Below, piece by piece: positions 34,510 to 46,379 of a stretch of 64,000 nt of DNA (the stretch's first letter is position 1; every line of letters starts with the position of its first letter). The DNA comes from Euonymus europaeus (Eukaryota; Streptophyta; Magnoliopsida; Celastrales; Celastraceae). The stretch is from assembly GCA_963580455.1 (NCBI GenBank), contig OY756967.1, positions 8,454,501-8,518,500 of the forward strand, read 5' to 3'. Position numbers and translations under genes: made by a program. The notes beneath the pieces are model-generated. The model saw only the letters and a program-made list of their open reading frames with translations, did no database searches and was not told the origin of the DNA.

Positions 34510-34764
34510 GTGGTGGAGAACGTTTCAATGGTAATACAATGTAAGTTTCCTCAAAAGTGTAAAGATCCAGGTACGTTCACTATTCCATGTCTAATCGGTA
34601 ACATTAAATTTAAGCATGCTATGCTAGATTTAGGTGCATCTAGCAATATTATCCCTAAATCAATTTATGCATCCCTTCGCATGGGTCCTCTTAAAAAAAC
34701 TGGGGTGATTATTCAACTAGCTGATTGTTCTAATGCATATCCTGAAGGGATAGTGGAGGATGTT
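34510..34764 (+). pseudogene. Athila protease, N-terminal part
   Basis: Contains the active site HAMLDLGASSNIIPKSIY and LADCSNAYPEGI. The codons run up to the ATGTT duplication at 34760-34764, where the Sirevirus-like element is inserted. The same frame is picked up after 44367, so the insertion split a protease coding sequence. Confidence 0.85.
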
Positions 34765-35798
34765 TGAAACTCAAGAATTCTCACAAGATCGTTAGTCAAA
34801 AAAATGGAAACAAAAATGCGGAAAAATAAAAGAGACAATACCGAGATTTTTACGAGGAAAACCCAACCTGGGAAAAACCTCGAGTCCATAAGCGACTAAC
34901 CTTACGAAACAATTCACTAATCTTGAATCGAGAGTACAACCTTATCTTTACCCTAAAGACATTGCTTGTACAACCCATCCCACATAGTTTTTGTTTCACT
35001 CAACACTCGACCTCACACGGTAGAGCTTTGTTTTTGGATCCTCCAAAAAACTACACCAACGAGAAATCACACTCTCACTGCTCAAAACATAGACACCTCA
35101 CAAGATTTCTCTCTCTCTCAAGAATGAAAATTGGATTACAAAGAGAAGCAATAACCTAAGAAATCTAGCTTGCACGTAGCTTCTCCACCCTTCATTCAAT
35201 GGAGATCATTCCTTTATATAGAGAGACATTCACCCTTTTCTTCTGATTTGATTTATTTGAATCATGATAGTATCTGGAATAATTATCCTGAAACAAAGCT
35301 AAAAGGTGATAAAACACAAATCTATAAAAAGATAAGATAGATGATAGGCCAACCAAATATTGGATTATATTTATAATTTAAATCACACTGCATTATCATT
35401 TAATTAGCATTATCTCCATGAGAATTATCTCCATAAAACAAATAAAGCTTCACACGGCATTATCATTGAATTAGCATTATCTCCATGAGAATTATCTCCA
35501 TAAAACAAATAAAGCTTCACAATATTGTAACTAATTAAAGATAATGATATACAAGCATTATCACAATATTGGAAAACAACCTCATGCATATCCATATTAC
35601 ATGCAAGCCCTCCACGTATGTCATTTAATCTTGCACTTATATACGTCACCTGCAATTCAAGACTTCATGCACTTATACACACCCACTTCACCTGTAATTC
35701 AAAGACTTCAAGCATGAACCATGCATGAGCCATGTACAAACTATAACACAACACACACTTGTCCATATGCACTCACAATTGTCACAAAGATCCCAACA
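34765..35798 (-). repeat. 3' LTR of the Sirevirus-like element
   Basis: 1,034 bp. TATATAAAGG (minus, 35211-35220) is a probable TATA box. A 67 bp tandem duplication lies at 35390-35523. The U3 start contains the left arm of a 13 bp inverted repeat whose right arm lies outside the LTR. Confidence 0.92.
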
Positions 35799-35809
35799 AT
35801 CTCCCCCCT
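35799..35809 (-). other. Polypurine tract
   Basis: On the minus strand AGGGGGGAGAT directly before the LTR start TGTTGGGATC. Further purine tracts (GGGGGAGC near 35993-36001 and AAAAAGGGGGAGAT near 36025-36038) lie just upstream, as is reported for Sireviruses. Confidence 0.75.
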
Positions 35810-36053
35810 GACAATTGTGAGATCAGAAAACTCATGGAAATAGATAATAATTTACTATCCAGCAATATGCAATAAAATAGAATGATTAATATCCAGCATA
35901 AGTACTTATTAAACAAAAAAACGAGCGTTGCTCCTTCTAAACTACCACTACAGCAACTGCTCCCGCTAACTACCACTACTCTTGTGCACAACTGCTCCCC
36001 CTAAGTACCACTACAACTACCTCAGATCTCCCCCTTTTTATGACTCACGAATG

Positions 36054-37220
36054 TCAAAGATGGGCCCGCTGACGAATAAGCTGAAGGATTTCATTGGCTT
36101 CATCCTGATGCTTTTTAAGGTCAATGATACGACCCTGCAAGTCGGCAAAAGAAATATTGCGCAATTGAAGACCATGATCAACTTGTGAAGCAATATAATC
36201 AATGGCAGTAGCTAACTCCACTCGAGCATATGAAAGACTCTGAATTGCTAGTGTAGTCTGAAGAGTGGTAACCTGCTGGGAAAGGGACGTAACCGGCCTA
36301 GCTAAATCAGCCACTAGTCTAACTAATGCAGATGAGCTCACAGGAGAGGTGGATGGTGTAGACTCAATAGGGATAACAACAGAAGACTGCTTATTACTAC
36401 GAGTCACAGTTTGGACAGAAATAGGTGGACGTAGAGGGACCAAATCAGGAGTCAAAATAACACCTTCGGACTCTAAATACTTGGTCAAAATAACTCCAAA
36501 CGGTAACTTGATAGTTCGGGCCTGATGTTCTTTGATGTATAGCACATGATTGAAGATCAAGGATGGTAAACAAATTGTTTTGCCAACTAGAATAGCATGC
36601 AACAAACGAGAATAATGTTCAGATAATTCTCCATGATGCTCAGTTGGTAAAATTGTGGAGCAAATGAACAAATGTAGCATCTTATGGTTAGAATTTAGAA
36701 ATCGATGAGGTAATTTTTCACCAAACTTCCCTCCCCCATCCTTACGCAGAAACATATGTAAATCTTCCAGACTTGGTAACTCAGGCAGATCAAACAAATC
36801 AAAATCAGGGTTATCAACTCGTGGCACCTCCAAAATCTTAGCTAATTTGTCAATTGAAAATGTAAACACCACCCCACGCACAAAACAAGTAGTAACCCCA
36901 ACCTCTTCATCCTCCAAATCAGACACATTCGCAAAAAACTCACGGATTAAAGTTGGGCATGCCATACCTTTGAGGGAACACAGGGGACTCCACAATCTTG
37001 ATTCAAAGATGTGATCTAGTTCTGGATCATGAATGGAGGTGAAATCAAAAGGCCTTTCAGTAGATAAGGCTCTTCCATCAAAGTAAGAATCAAAGGATGC
37101 CTTTGCTGCCTTTGAAAGAAATCGAGAAGTAACCGTAGCGGAGTTCTTGGATTTCTTGATTCCTCGAGTGGTTGAATCCATGGGAGAGACCCTGTATGTA
37201 TCTCTCTTCCGTTTGGCCAT
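36054..37220 (-). CDS. Env-position ORF of the Sirevirus-like element
   Basis: An intact 388-residue ORF on the same strand as pol, between pol and the 3' LTR, the place of the env-like gene in SIRE1-type elements. The N-terminus is basic (MAKRKRD; TTRGIKKSK) and could be a nuclear signal. Residues 55-250 resemble the domain often labelled 'putative plant transposon protein' (PFDFTSIHDPELDHIFESRLW, ATC-rich middle, and LPFGVILTKYLESEGV). The C-terminal 100 residues are Ser/Thr-rich and then helical, likely coiled coil. I see no signal peptide or clear membrane anchor, so a real envelope function is not supported. The family label is from memory of its general pattern. Confidence 0.75.
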   Translation of the reverse strand: MAKRKRDTYRVSPMDSTTRGIKKSKNSATVTSRFLSKAAKASFDSYFDGRALSTERPFDFTSIHDPELDHIFESRLWSPLCSLKGMACPTLIREFFANVSDLEDEEVGVTTCFVRGVVFTFSIDKLAKILEVPRVDNPDFDLFDLPELPSLEDLHMFLRKDGGGKFGEKLPHRFLNSNHKMLHLFICSTILPTEHHGELSEHYSRLLHAILVGKTICLPSLIFNHVLYIKEHQARTIKLPFGVILTKYLESEGVILTPDLVPLRPPISVQTVTRSNKQSSVVIPIESTPSTSPVSSSALVRLVADLARPVTSLSQQVTTLQTTLAIQSLSYARVELATAIDYIASQVDHGLQLRNISFADLQGRIIDLKKHQDEANEILQLIRQRAHL

Positions 37221-38240
37221 AAATACCCAAGAAGATAGAGTGAAAAATGGAAGTGATAAGATATAGAGAGAAGTTACGGGTAAGAAGGAACTTGTGAAGA
37301 AGAAGGATAGTAAGAGAAGACACGTCTTTTAAGAGAGGTTGAGATATTTTGAAACATAAAATTAATATTTGCTGGTAGCCCGCCTCTCATCAAAGACCAC
37401 AATCCAGAAAATTTGAATTAAATAACAAAACTGCCATCAGGAACAAATGAGGTAGGTTACTGAAAGTTACCTCATGACTGACATTTGTACACAACCTACC
37501 TGACGTAAAGAAAGTATTTTCCAGTCAAAAAAACACTAACAATAGTATCCATGTATATTAAATAAGAAAAGTAGAATGATTACATGGATGGAATTTATCA
37601 GGAGACCATATTTGAACAAATATAGATAGAAATTAGTCACAGGAAATAATGGTTCATATATTGGACTTACTTTCCCAACCTCATGTCATTGAAATTTGAA
37701 CCATGTTATTAGCTCTGTGAAATTGTGTACAATTTTAAGATCTTGTAAGTAACACAGCACAACATACTACACAAAATCACTTTGTGAATAGGTTGTCAAA
37801 TCAAACACTATTGAGCAGATTATAGGGACTTGCACAGGCATATAGAAATGGCTATCTTTATGGCAAGAGAAACCCCCCACAGTGAGTGCATTTTATGCTC
37901 CATCTCACTGTAGTAACAAATATATTTACTCTCCCGGTGAGTGCATTTTATGCTCCATCTCACCCTCCCTTTTTTTTTGCCATGAATGAAGCCATAAAAT
38001 GTCTCAATAAGTGCCGTTCAATAGACCTATTAAGAGGATTTCAAGCACTATGTTAGCATAGAACTACAAGACCAAATATGTGCAATATAGATGGCTGGCC
38101 AATAACATATTCTTTTCAAATCTATGATCGAATTAGCCAATAACTCAGAACACATACAGAAATGTGACATCAATATATCAGTATTTTTCCATAGATCAGC
38201 ATATACTCCACACACATGATGTCATTTTGAACTTTACTAG
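37221..38240 (-). other. Non-coding spacer between pol and env-position ORF
   Basis: About 1 kb without a gene. It holds two copies of a hairpin-like motif with core GATGGAGCATAAAATGCACT (minus), at 37881-37909 and 37937-37963. This interval might contain a promoter or splice site for the downstream ORF, but none could be fixed. Confidence 0.5.
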
Positions 38241-41200
38241 CTAATGGATAGATACTACCCCTAGTGCATTCCTCAAAAATTCAAATCTTTGTCTGTCGAG
38301 AGGTTTTGTAAAAATATCAGTCAATTGGTTTTCAGTGGAGATGTATTCAAGAGACACTGAATTATTTTCAACAAGGTCACAAATGAAATGATATCGAATT
38401 TCTATATGCTTTGTCCTAGAATGTTGAACTGGATTTTTTGAGATGTTAATGGCACTCATGTTATCACAAAATACAGTTATACTTTCCTGATTTAATTCAT
38501 AGTCGCATATCATTTGTTTCATCCAAAGAAGTTGAGTACAGCAACTGCCCGCAGCGATGTATTCAGCTTCTGCAGTTGACAATGAGATAGAGTTTTGCTT
38601 CTTGCTATGCCAGGCAACAAAGTTAGTTCCAATGTAGAAGCATCCACCTGAAGTACTCTTCCTATCGTCACTACATCCTGCCCAATCTGCATCTGAGTAA
38701 CCAGCAAGAGAAACATCAGTATCCTTAGAATAATAAAGACCATAATTCAAAGTACCATTGATGTACTTTAGAATTCTCTTTGCAGTTGTCAAATGAGATT
38801 CTTTAGGATCAGCTTGATACCTGGCACAAACACATACACTAAATGCAATATCAGGTCTACTAGCAGTTAGGTAAAGTAAGCTACCAATGATACTTCGGTA
38901 CAATGTTTGATCAACTGATTTTCCTAGAATATCCTTGCTTAGTTTCACACTAGGACTCATTGGTGTTGGTGCTGGCTTACTTGAGCCTACTTCAAATTCG
39001 TTCACCAAATTTTGAGCATACTTTGACTGAGATGTAAAAATACCATCTTCTAGTTGTTTTACCTGGAAACCCAGAAAATATGTTAGTTCACCCATCATAC
39101 TCATTTCAAACTCAGATTTCATTAATTCACCAAAATCATTTGCAAGTTTAATAGAAGTGGAACCAAAGATTATGTCATCAACATATATTTGAGAAATCAA
39201 TATATGCTCATGATCTTTCTTGACAAATAAAGTTTTATCTACTGTTCCTCGTCTAAAACCTGCATTCAAAAGAAAATTGGTGAGTCTTTCATACCAAGCT
39301 CGTGGTGCTTGTTTGAGACCATATAATGCTTTATTGAGTTTATACACATGAGATGTATGTTTTGGATCTTCAAACCCTTATGGTTGTTTCACATAAACCT
39401 CCTCATTTAACAATCCATTTAGAAAAGTACTCTTCACATTCATCTGAAATAATTTAAATTTAAGTAGACATGCCATGGATAATAAGATGCATATGGATTC
39501 TAAACAAGCAACAGGAGCAAATGTTTCATCAAAGTCTACACCCTCTACTTGTGTATATCCTTGAGCCACCAATCTAGCCTTATTCCTTGTAATATTCCCA
39601 TTCTCATCAGTTTTATTTTTGAAGATCCATTTTGTACCAATAATGTTAACATTATGAGGTTTAGGAACAAGTGTCCACACATCAATTCTTTTGAATTGAT
39701 TCAATTCTTCATGCATAGCATTGATCCAATTTTCATCATTCAATGCTTCTTTCACATTTTTAGGCTCAACATGCGACACATAGCAATTGAAACTCACCTC
39801 ATTTTGAAGTTGCTTACGTGTTTTCATTGGAGAATTTATTTCTCCTAGAACCAACTCCTGAGGATGATTATTTTTCACTCTTCTTGATGGATTTAGCATT
39901 TCTGTGGTGGGCTTGCTGCTAACTACTTCATTTGTACTTAGTTGTTGTTGTCTTGAAGTAGGTGTGCTGCAAGTTGTTTCACAGTTATCTGAATGCGGTT
40001 GACTTGATGAGGTAGGCTGCCTGGAGGTTACCTCAACTAGATCTGTACTTGTTCTCCCATCTTCACTCTTGTTTTCTTCAAGATTTGTACCTGAATCCAA
40101 AAGAAAATAGTCAATATCATCCTTGTTGCCGAAAATATCATCATGCACAACTACATTAGATGATTCCATGATGATCTTTGTTCGATTGTTCAAAACTCGA
40201 TAAGCATGACTATTCATTGAATATCCCAAGAAAATTCCTTCATCACTACGAGTATCAAACTTACCAATGTTTTTCCTGTCTCGTAGAATAAAACATTTGC
40301 TTCCAAATACTCGAAGATGTTTCACATTAGGTTTCTTACCTTCCCATAGTTCATAAGCAGTAAATTTTGTACCCGTACGAACATGAACTCGATTGGAAAT
40401 GTAACATGAGGTGTTGATGGCTTCAGCCCAAAATTTTTGAGCAATATTTTTGGCATGCATTATTGTTCTAGCCATTTCTTGAAGAACTCGATTCTTCCTT
40501 TCTACTACACCATTCTGTTGTGGTGTTTTAGGAGCTGAATATTCATGCTTGATTCCAAGTTCACTACAAAATAGATCAAATTTAGTATTCTCAAATTCTG
40601 TACCATGATCAGTTCGAATTTTACACAAATGAAAATCATCCTCCCTTTTTAGATTCTCCAACATCAAGAATAAAGTATAGAATACATCAAATGTTTCAGA
40701 TTTTTCACGCAAGAATCGTACCCATGTATACCTCGAAAAATCATCAACAATGACAAGGATGTATTTCTTACCTCCAATGCTTTCAATTTGAGTTGGTCCC
40801 ATAAGATCCATATGAAGATTTTCAAATGGCCTTGTAGTATTTACAATACTAACCTTTTTATGAGTAGCCTTGGTCTATTTACCTAGTTGAGAAGGCCCAC
40901 ATAGATCCTTTTTAAAACCGATTTTTGGTAATCCTCGAACAATCTCTGACTTGGATATTTTTTGTAGATCATGAAAGTTTAGATGCCCTAATCTTTCATG
41001 CCATAATCTACCAGAAGAAGATTCTATTACAGAATTACACATGTTTTTTGGAATTGCTGGAATTGTATAGCAATTGTCACTTTACCTTTTTCCTTGCAAA
41101 ACACACACTTGATTAGTATCCAAAATTCTGCATTTACGTTTATTAAACACAGCAGTATAATTTGAATCGCATAACTGACTAATACTAATCAAGTTTGCTT

Positions 41201-43307
41201 TTAACCCTTCAAGATACAAGACATCCTTTAAAACGCAATCACTTGAAGTTTTGACCGTGCCTTTGCCTGTAATTGTTGCAAGAGTCCCATCACCAAAAGT
41301 AACTGTTCCACCATCATACCCTTCAAATGATGAAAACAGTGATTTAATTCCACTCATGTGACGAGAGCATCCACTGTCTAAGTACCAAGAATTCTCTTTG
41401 AAAGCATTTAAAGCAGTATGAACTACTAAGCATTTCAAATCTGATTTTTTTATCCAAACTCTCTTGTATTTTGAAGATTGAGATTGTTGTCTCTTCACTT
41501 GTGATTGCTGTGGAATTTTTTCCATCCTTTGAGATAGAACTTCAAACCTATTATTGAGAAATATAGAGTTAGTTTTCTTATTATGATAAGATTTTGGAAA
41601 ACCATACAATCTATGGCAGTATGGACGTATATGTCCTCTAATGCCACAAAAATGACACACAGGAACAAATTTGAACTTACCTTGGAACGCCTCTTGTTTT
41701 TGTCTTTTGTTAAAAAAAATTTGTTTAACAAAAGGTTGAGCAGTTCTACCAAACCTGTATGAATTGTCATTCTTTTGGCATGCTGAAGCTTGATGTCTCA
41801 CCTTGATAGGAATGGGAGAATTCTTCTCTTCTTGTTCCAAAGTTTTTGATGATGAAGGCACAAATTGCACAAAGTTTTTAGGAAGACATGTATAAGAACC
41901 AGATTTTGAACACTCACCTTTTTCATATCCTAACCCACATGTTTCCTTGCTTGACATTTGTTTATTCATAATATCCTGCAACTTATTAGAACCTGACTTA
42001 AATTTATCAATATCTGAACATACCTTTTTGAGCATGTGTTCCCTTTTATTTTCTGCTTCAGTGGGGTAGGTTACATCTGAGGTTACCTCAACTGGGTAGA
42101 GTGTTTCAAGATCTGAAACTTCTTCTTGTAATTCTTTGATCTTTGCTCTTGCTTCATTCAGATCTTGAGTAAGTATTTCATTTTCTTTGGCAATCTTTAT
42201 TTTCTCTTTCTTACTCTTGACACATTCTTCAAACAAATTGTTATAAGCTACTTGTAGCTCACACATGTCTATCTCAGAATCACACTCATATGTATTGAAA
42301 CCTTCTGTCGAATTTGATGTCACTGTTGGAAAGACTACTGAATTTTTTGGTCTTTCATCTTCTTGCTCAGAATTTGACTCTTCTTCCATGTCATCATTTG
42401 TGAAACTAGTATATGCCTTTGACTTCCTTTTTTTATTCGCACATTCCTGCGCAAAATGACCAAAACCTTGACATTCAAAGCACTTGATTTTCTTAAAATC
42501 CTTACCTGGTTTTTCTTCTTTCTTTGTGTTGCTTGTTGATGATTCATCCTTTTTGAACTCTTGAGACTTTCTGTTCTTCATAAATTTTTTGAAATTTTTT
42601 GTTAGTAACGCAAATTCATCAAGAAAATTATCAGAATCAGTAGTTGAATTAAGAGCAATACCTTTTGACTTACGTTGAGATAGAAAATTCATCTCATACG
42701 TTTGCAAAGACCCTTCCAATTCCTCAACCTTGATAGAATCAATATCTTTACTCTCTTCGATAGCTGCAATTTTCATCATGAATCTCTCTGGAAGAGATCT
42801 TAGAATTTTTCTTACAATTTTATTTTGAGGAATGGGTTCACCAAGAGTATATGATGAATTAGAAAGATCACTTAATTTAGCATAAAATTCATCAAAACTC
42901 TCGTTTTCCTCCATTCTGAGCGTCTCAAACAAGGTTGTTATTCGCTGCAACTTTGCATTTTTAACAGCAGTTGTTCCTTCATGAGTAACCTCCAACAAAT
43001 CCCAAGCCGTTTTAGCAATTTCACAATGAGAAATTCTTCGAAATTCATCAATGGTCAATGCTAAGAATATAGCATTGATTGCTTTGTTATTCCAACCTGC
43101 ATTGTCAAAATCAGTTTTCAACCATGTATTCACAGGCTTAGGAATATCATTACCTTCAGTATCAGTACTCGTTGGTGGAGCATAACCATTAACAACAGAT
43201 AGCCAAACTCGTTCATCTATTGATTTCAAATACGCTCTCATGCGAGCTTTCCAGTACGAGTAGTTTGAACCATCAAAGTGTGGTATTTGATTAGTACGTG
43301 TTTCCAT
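38241..43307 (-). pseudogene. gag-pol: Sirevirus-like gag-pol polyprotein, three in-frame stops
   Basis: One frame of 1,689 codons from ATG 43307. Gag core residues 1-215; CCHC at 276-289 (CFECQGFGHFAQEC); probable coiled coil 345-400; second CCHC at 551-564; protease active site WYLDSGCSRHMSG with Asp 644. The integrase zinc finger follows, then the core with Asp in VDDFSRYTW, Asp in [10 protein letters not shown] and Glu in [13 protein letters not shown] has IYVDDIIFGS and RNase H has SDADWAGCSDDRKSTSGG and LSTAEAEYIA. The only breaks seen are stops at 41082-41084, 40875-40877 and 39378-39380, all plausible single C-to-T changes. It ends at 38241 after ALGVVSIH. It would make the particle and replicate and integrate the element. 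Confidence 0.9.
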
Positions 43308-43311
43308 GCTG

Positions 43312-43329
43312 ACACCTGCTCCGATACCA
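43312..43329 (-). other. Primer binding site (iMet type)
   Basis: On the minus strand TGGTATCGGAGCAGGTGT, two bases after the 5' LTR end. It has one difference from the iMet PBS in the first 12 bases, the same change seen in the chromovirus PBS. Confidence 0.75.
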
Positions 43330-43331
43330 CT

Positions 43332-44367
43332 TGAAACTCAAGAATTCTCACAAGATCATTAGTCAAAAAAATGGAAACAAAAATGCGGAAAAATAAAAGA
43401 GACAATACCGAGATTTTTACGAGGAAAACCCAACCTGGGAAAAACCTCGAGTCTTTAAGCGACTAACCTTACGAAACAATTCACTAATCTTGAATCGAGA
43501 GTACAACCTTATCTTTACCCTAAAGACATTGCTTGCACAACCCATCCCACATAGTTTTTGTTTCACTCAACACTCGACCTCACACGGTAGAGCTTTGTTT
43601 TTGGATCCTCCAAAAAACTACACCAACGAGAAATCACACTCTCACTACTCAAAACATAGACACCTCACAAGAGTTCTCTCTCTCTCTCAAGAATGAAAAT
43701 TGGATTACAAAGAGAAGCAATAACCTAAGAAATCTAACTTGCACGTAGCTTCTCCAACCTTCATTCAATGGAGATCATTCCTTTATATAGAGAGACATTC
43801 ACCATTTTCTTCTGATTTGATTTATTTGAATCATGATATTATCTGGAATAATTATCCTGAAACAAAGCTAAAAGGTGATAAAACGTAAATCTATAAAAAG
43901 ATAAGATAGATGATAGGCCAACCAAATATTGGATTTTATTTATAATTTAAATCACACGGCATTATCATTTAATTAGCATTATCTCCATGAGAATTATCTC
44001 CATAAAACAAATAAAGCTTCACACGACTTTATCATTGAATTAGCATTATCTCCATGAGAATTATCTCCATAAAACAAATAAAGCATCACAATATTGTAAC
44101 TAATTAAATATAATGATATACAAGCATTATCACAATATTGGAAAACAACCTCATGCATATCCATATTACATGCAAGCCTTCCACGTATGTCATTTAATCT
44201 TGCACTTATATACGTCACCTGCAATTCAAGACTTCATACACTTATGCACACCCACTTCACCTGTAATTCAAAGACTTCAAGCATGAACCATGCATGAGCC
44301 ATGTACAAACTATAACACAACACACACTTGTCCATATGCACTCACAATTGTCACAAAGATCCCAACA
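43332..44367 (-). repeat. 5' LTR of the Sirevirus-like element
   Basis: 1,036 bp, paired with 34765-35798. The TATA-like box is at 43780-43789 (minus), and the same 67 bp duplication lies near 43959-44092. The ATGTT duplication follows at 44368. Confidence 0.92.
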
Positions 44368-44870
44368 ATGTTCTTGTGCAGGTTAATGACTTAATTTTTT
44401 CAGCTGACTTTAATATTTTGAATATGGAGGATAGTCAATCGGTAGGCCCTGCGCCAATCTTGTTAGGATGTCTATTCCCTAAAGCAGCAAAAACAAAGAT
44501 TGACGTTGATGATGGGATCGTCACAATGGAGTTTGATGGTAAAGTTGTCAAGTTTAATATTTACGAAGTAATGAGGTATCTAAATAATGATGTTTATTCT
44601 ATTTGTGCATTTGATGTTATTGACAATTTTGCACAGGAAGTCTTTGTGTCATTCGAGATGGATGAGCTAGAATTTGTGTTGGACGAAGGCTTGAAGAAAA
44701 AGGACTCAATTGTGCCGTTGAACTTTAATGTTGAAGAGACAATGATGGAATTTCAAGCTACACCACTGATTTTAAAAGGGTATGAAATTAAGAGCTTAAA
44801 TTTCTCAGCTTCTTATACAAAGTTGTTACTTCTGTGGTGTAGGCTCCAGTGCTAGAACTAAAACCTCTTC
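44368..44870 (+). pseudogene. Athila protease, C-terminal part and linker
   Basis: This continues the protease frame that was cut at 34764. It starts with the ATGTT duplication and the segment QVNDLIFSADFNILNMEDSQ, then LLGCLFPKAAKTKIDVDDG, which is the usual flap-to-C-terminus order of Athila proteases. An acidic linker (SFEMDELEFVLDEGLKKK) leads to a stop near 44854. Degraded coding traces continue to RT. Confidence 0.8.
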
Positions 44871-45059
44871 CAAGTCATCTAAAGTATTCTTATTTGGGAG
44901 ATGATGAGACATTGCCGATTATTATTGCTAATCACTTGATCACCATACAAGAGTGGAAGCTATTGAAGGTGTTGTGAGAACACCGAACAACAATTGGGTG
45001 GACATAAATTGAATCAATCCATCAATATGCATGCACAAAATATTGATGGAGGAAAATTT

Positions 45060-46330
45060 CGAAACCAACCGTGAAGTTCAAAGGAGACTAAACCCTCAAA
45101 TGATGAAGGTGGTAAAGAAAGAGATTTTGAAGCTCTTGGAAGCAGGGATTATCTATCCCATCTCAGATCGTCAATGAGTAAGTCCAATCCAAGTAGTGCC
45201 TAAAAAGTCAAGATTGACGGTGGCAAAGAATCAAGACAATGAACTTATTCTAACAAGAGTGGTAAGTGGATGGAGAATGTGCATAGATTATTGCAAGCTG
45301 AACTCAATGACAAGAAAGATAATTTGCCTCTACATTTTATTGATCAGATGCTAGAATGACTAGCATGTAAGTCTTACTATTGTTTTCTTGACGGTTATTT
45401 AGGATACAATCAAATTGTTATTGCATCAGAGGACCAAGAGAAAACAACATTCACTTGTCCCTTTGGCACTTTTGCATTTAGAATGATGCCCTTTGGACTT
45501 TGTAATGCACCAGGAACATTTGAAAGATGCATGATGAGTATATTTCTTGATCTAATAGAGAAGTGCATTGAAGTTTTCATGGATGATTTCACGGTATATG
45601 GTGATTCCTATGATCATTGTCTGGCAAATTTATCTAGTGTGCTTGCACAATGCATTGAAACAAACCTTATGTTGAATTTTGAAAGTGTAATTTTATGGTA
45701 GAACAAGGGATCATTTTGGGGCATGTGGTGTCAAGTAAGGCAATTGAAGTAGATAGAGCCAAAATTGATTTAATTGTGAACTTACCATACCCTTCAAGTG
45801 TGTGGGAAGTTCGTTATTTTTTGGGACATGCAGGCTTTTATCACATGTTCATTAAAGACTTTTCAAAAATTGCCCAACTAGTATCAAGGTTGCTGCAAAA
45901 GGAGGTGTCATTTGAGATGAGTCAAGGATGTAAGGAGGCATTTGACGAGCTCAAAGTAGCCTTAACTTTGACACCAATAGTTCAACCACCTAATTGTACA
46001 TTGCCCTTTGAGATAATGTGTGATGCTAGCAATTATGCCATTAGAGTAGTTTTAGGACAACATATTGGCAAGGAACCACACGTGAAATTACTCTACAACT
46101 GAAAAATGGCTTTTAGCTATTGTCTTTGCACTAGATAAATTTTAATCTTATTTACTTGGCTCTAAAGTGATTGTGTTTTCTGACCATGCAAGTTTAAAAT
46201 ATCTTTTGTCCAAGAAGGAGTCAAAGCCAAAATTAATAAGATTGATTCTTTTGCTATATCAAGGACAAGAAGGGAGTTGAAAATTTAGTAGCCGATCATT
46301 TAAGTAGTTTCGTAAAAGAGGAGACAATAG
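45060..46330 (+). pseudogene. Athila reverse transcriptase and RNase H (broken)
   Basis: RT traces start with RRLNPQMMKVVKKEILKLL near 45085. GWRMCIDYCKLNSMT, then CFLDGYLGYNQIVIA and CPFGTFAFRMMPFGLCNAPGTF follow, then the catalytic FMDDFTVYG at 45576-45602. RNase H has CDASNYAIRVVLGQ near 46020-46062, with a frame break near 46100, and a [16 protein letters not shown] trace near 46178-46225. Stops occur near 45175, 45357, 45700, 46100 and 46144. The order and motifs are those of the Athila lineage. Confidence 0.85.
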
Positions 46331-46379
46331 AGCCATTGAAGGAGTTATTTCCAGATGAGCATCTATTTTCAATGAGAGG

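Larger units (their letters stand above)
34765..44367 (-). mobile_element. Near-complete Sirevirus-like Copia retrotransposon
   Basis: A 9,603 bp element with a perfect ATGTT duplication (34760-34764 and 44368-44372). LTRs of 1,034 and 1,036 bp run TGTTGGGATC to GAGTTTCA on the minus strand and differ at about 20 positions by eye. The order on the minus strand is PBS, gag-pol (one frame, three stops), a 1 kb spacer, an env-position ORF, PPT-like tracts and the 3' LTR. Gag coiled coil, two CCHC knuckles, the env-position ORF and multiple PPT-like tracts match the Sirevirus lineage. Confidence 0.93.
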
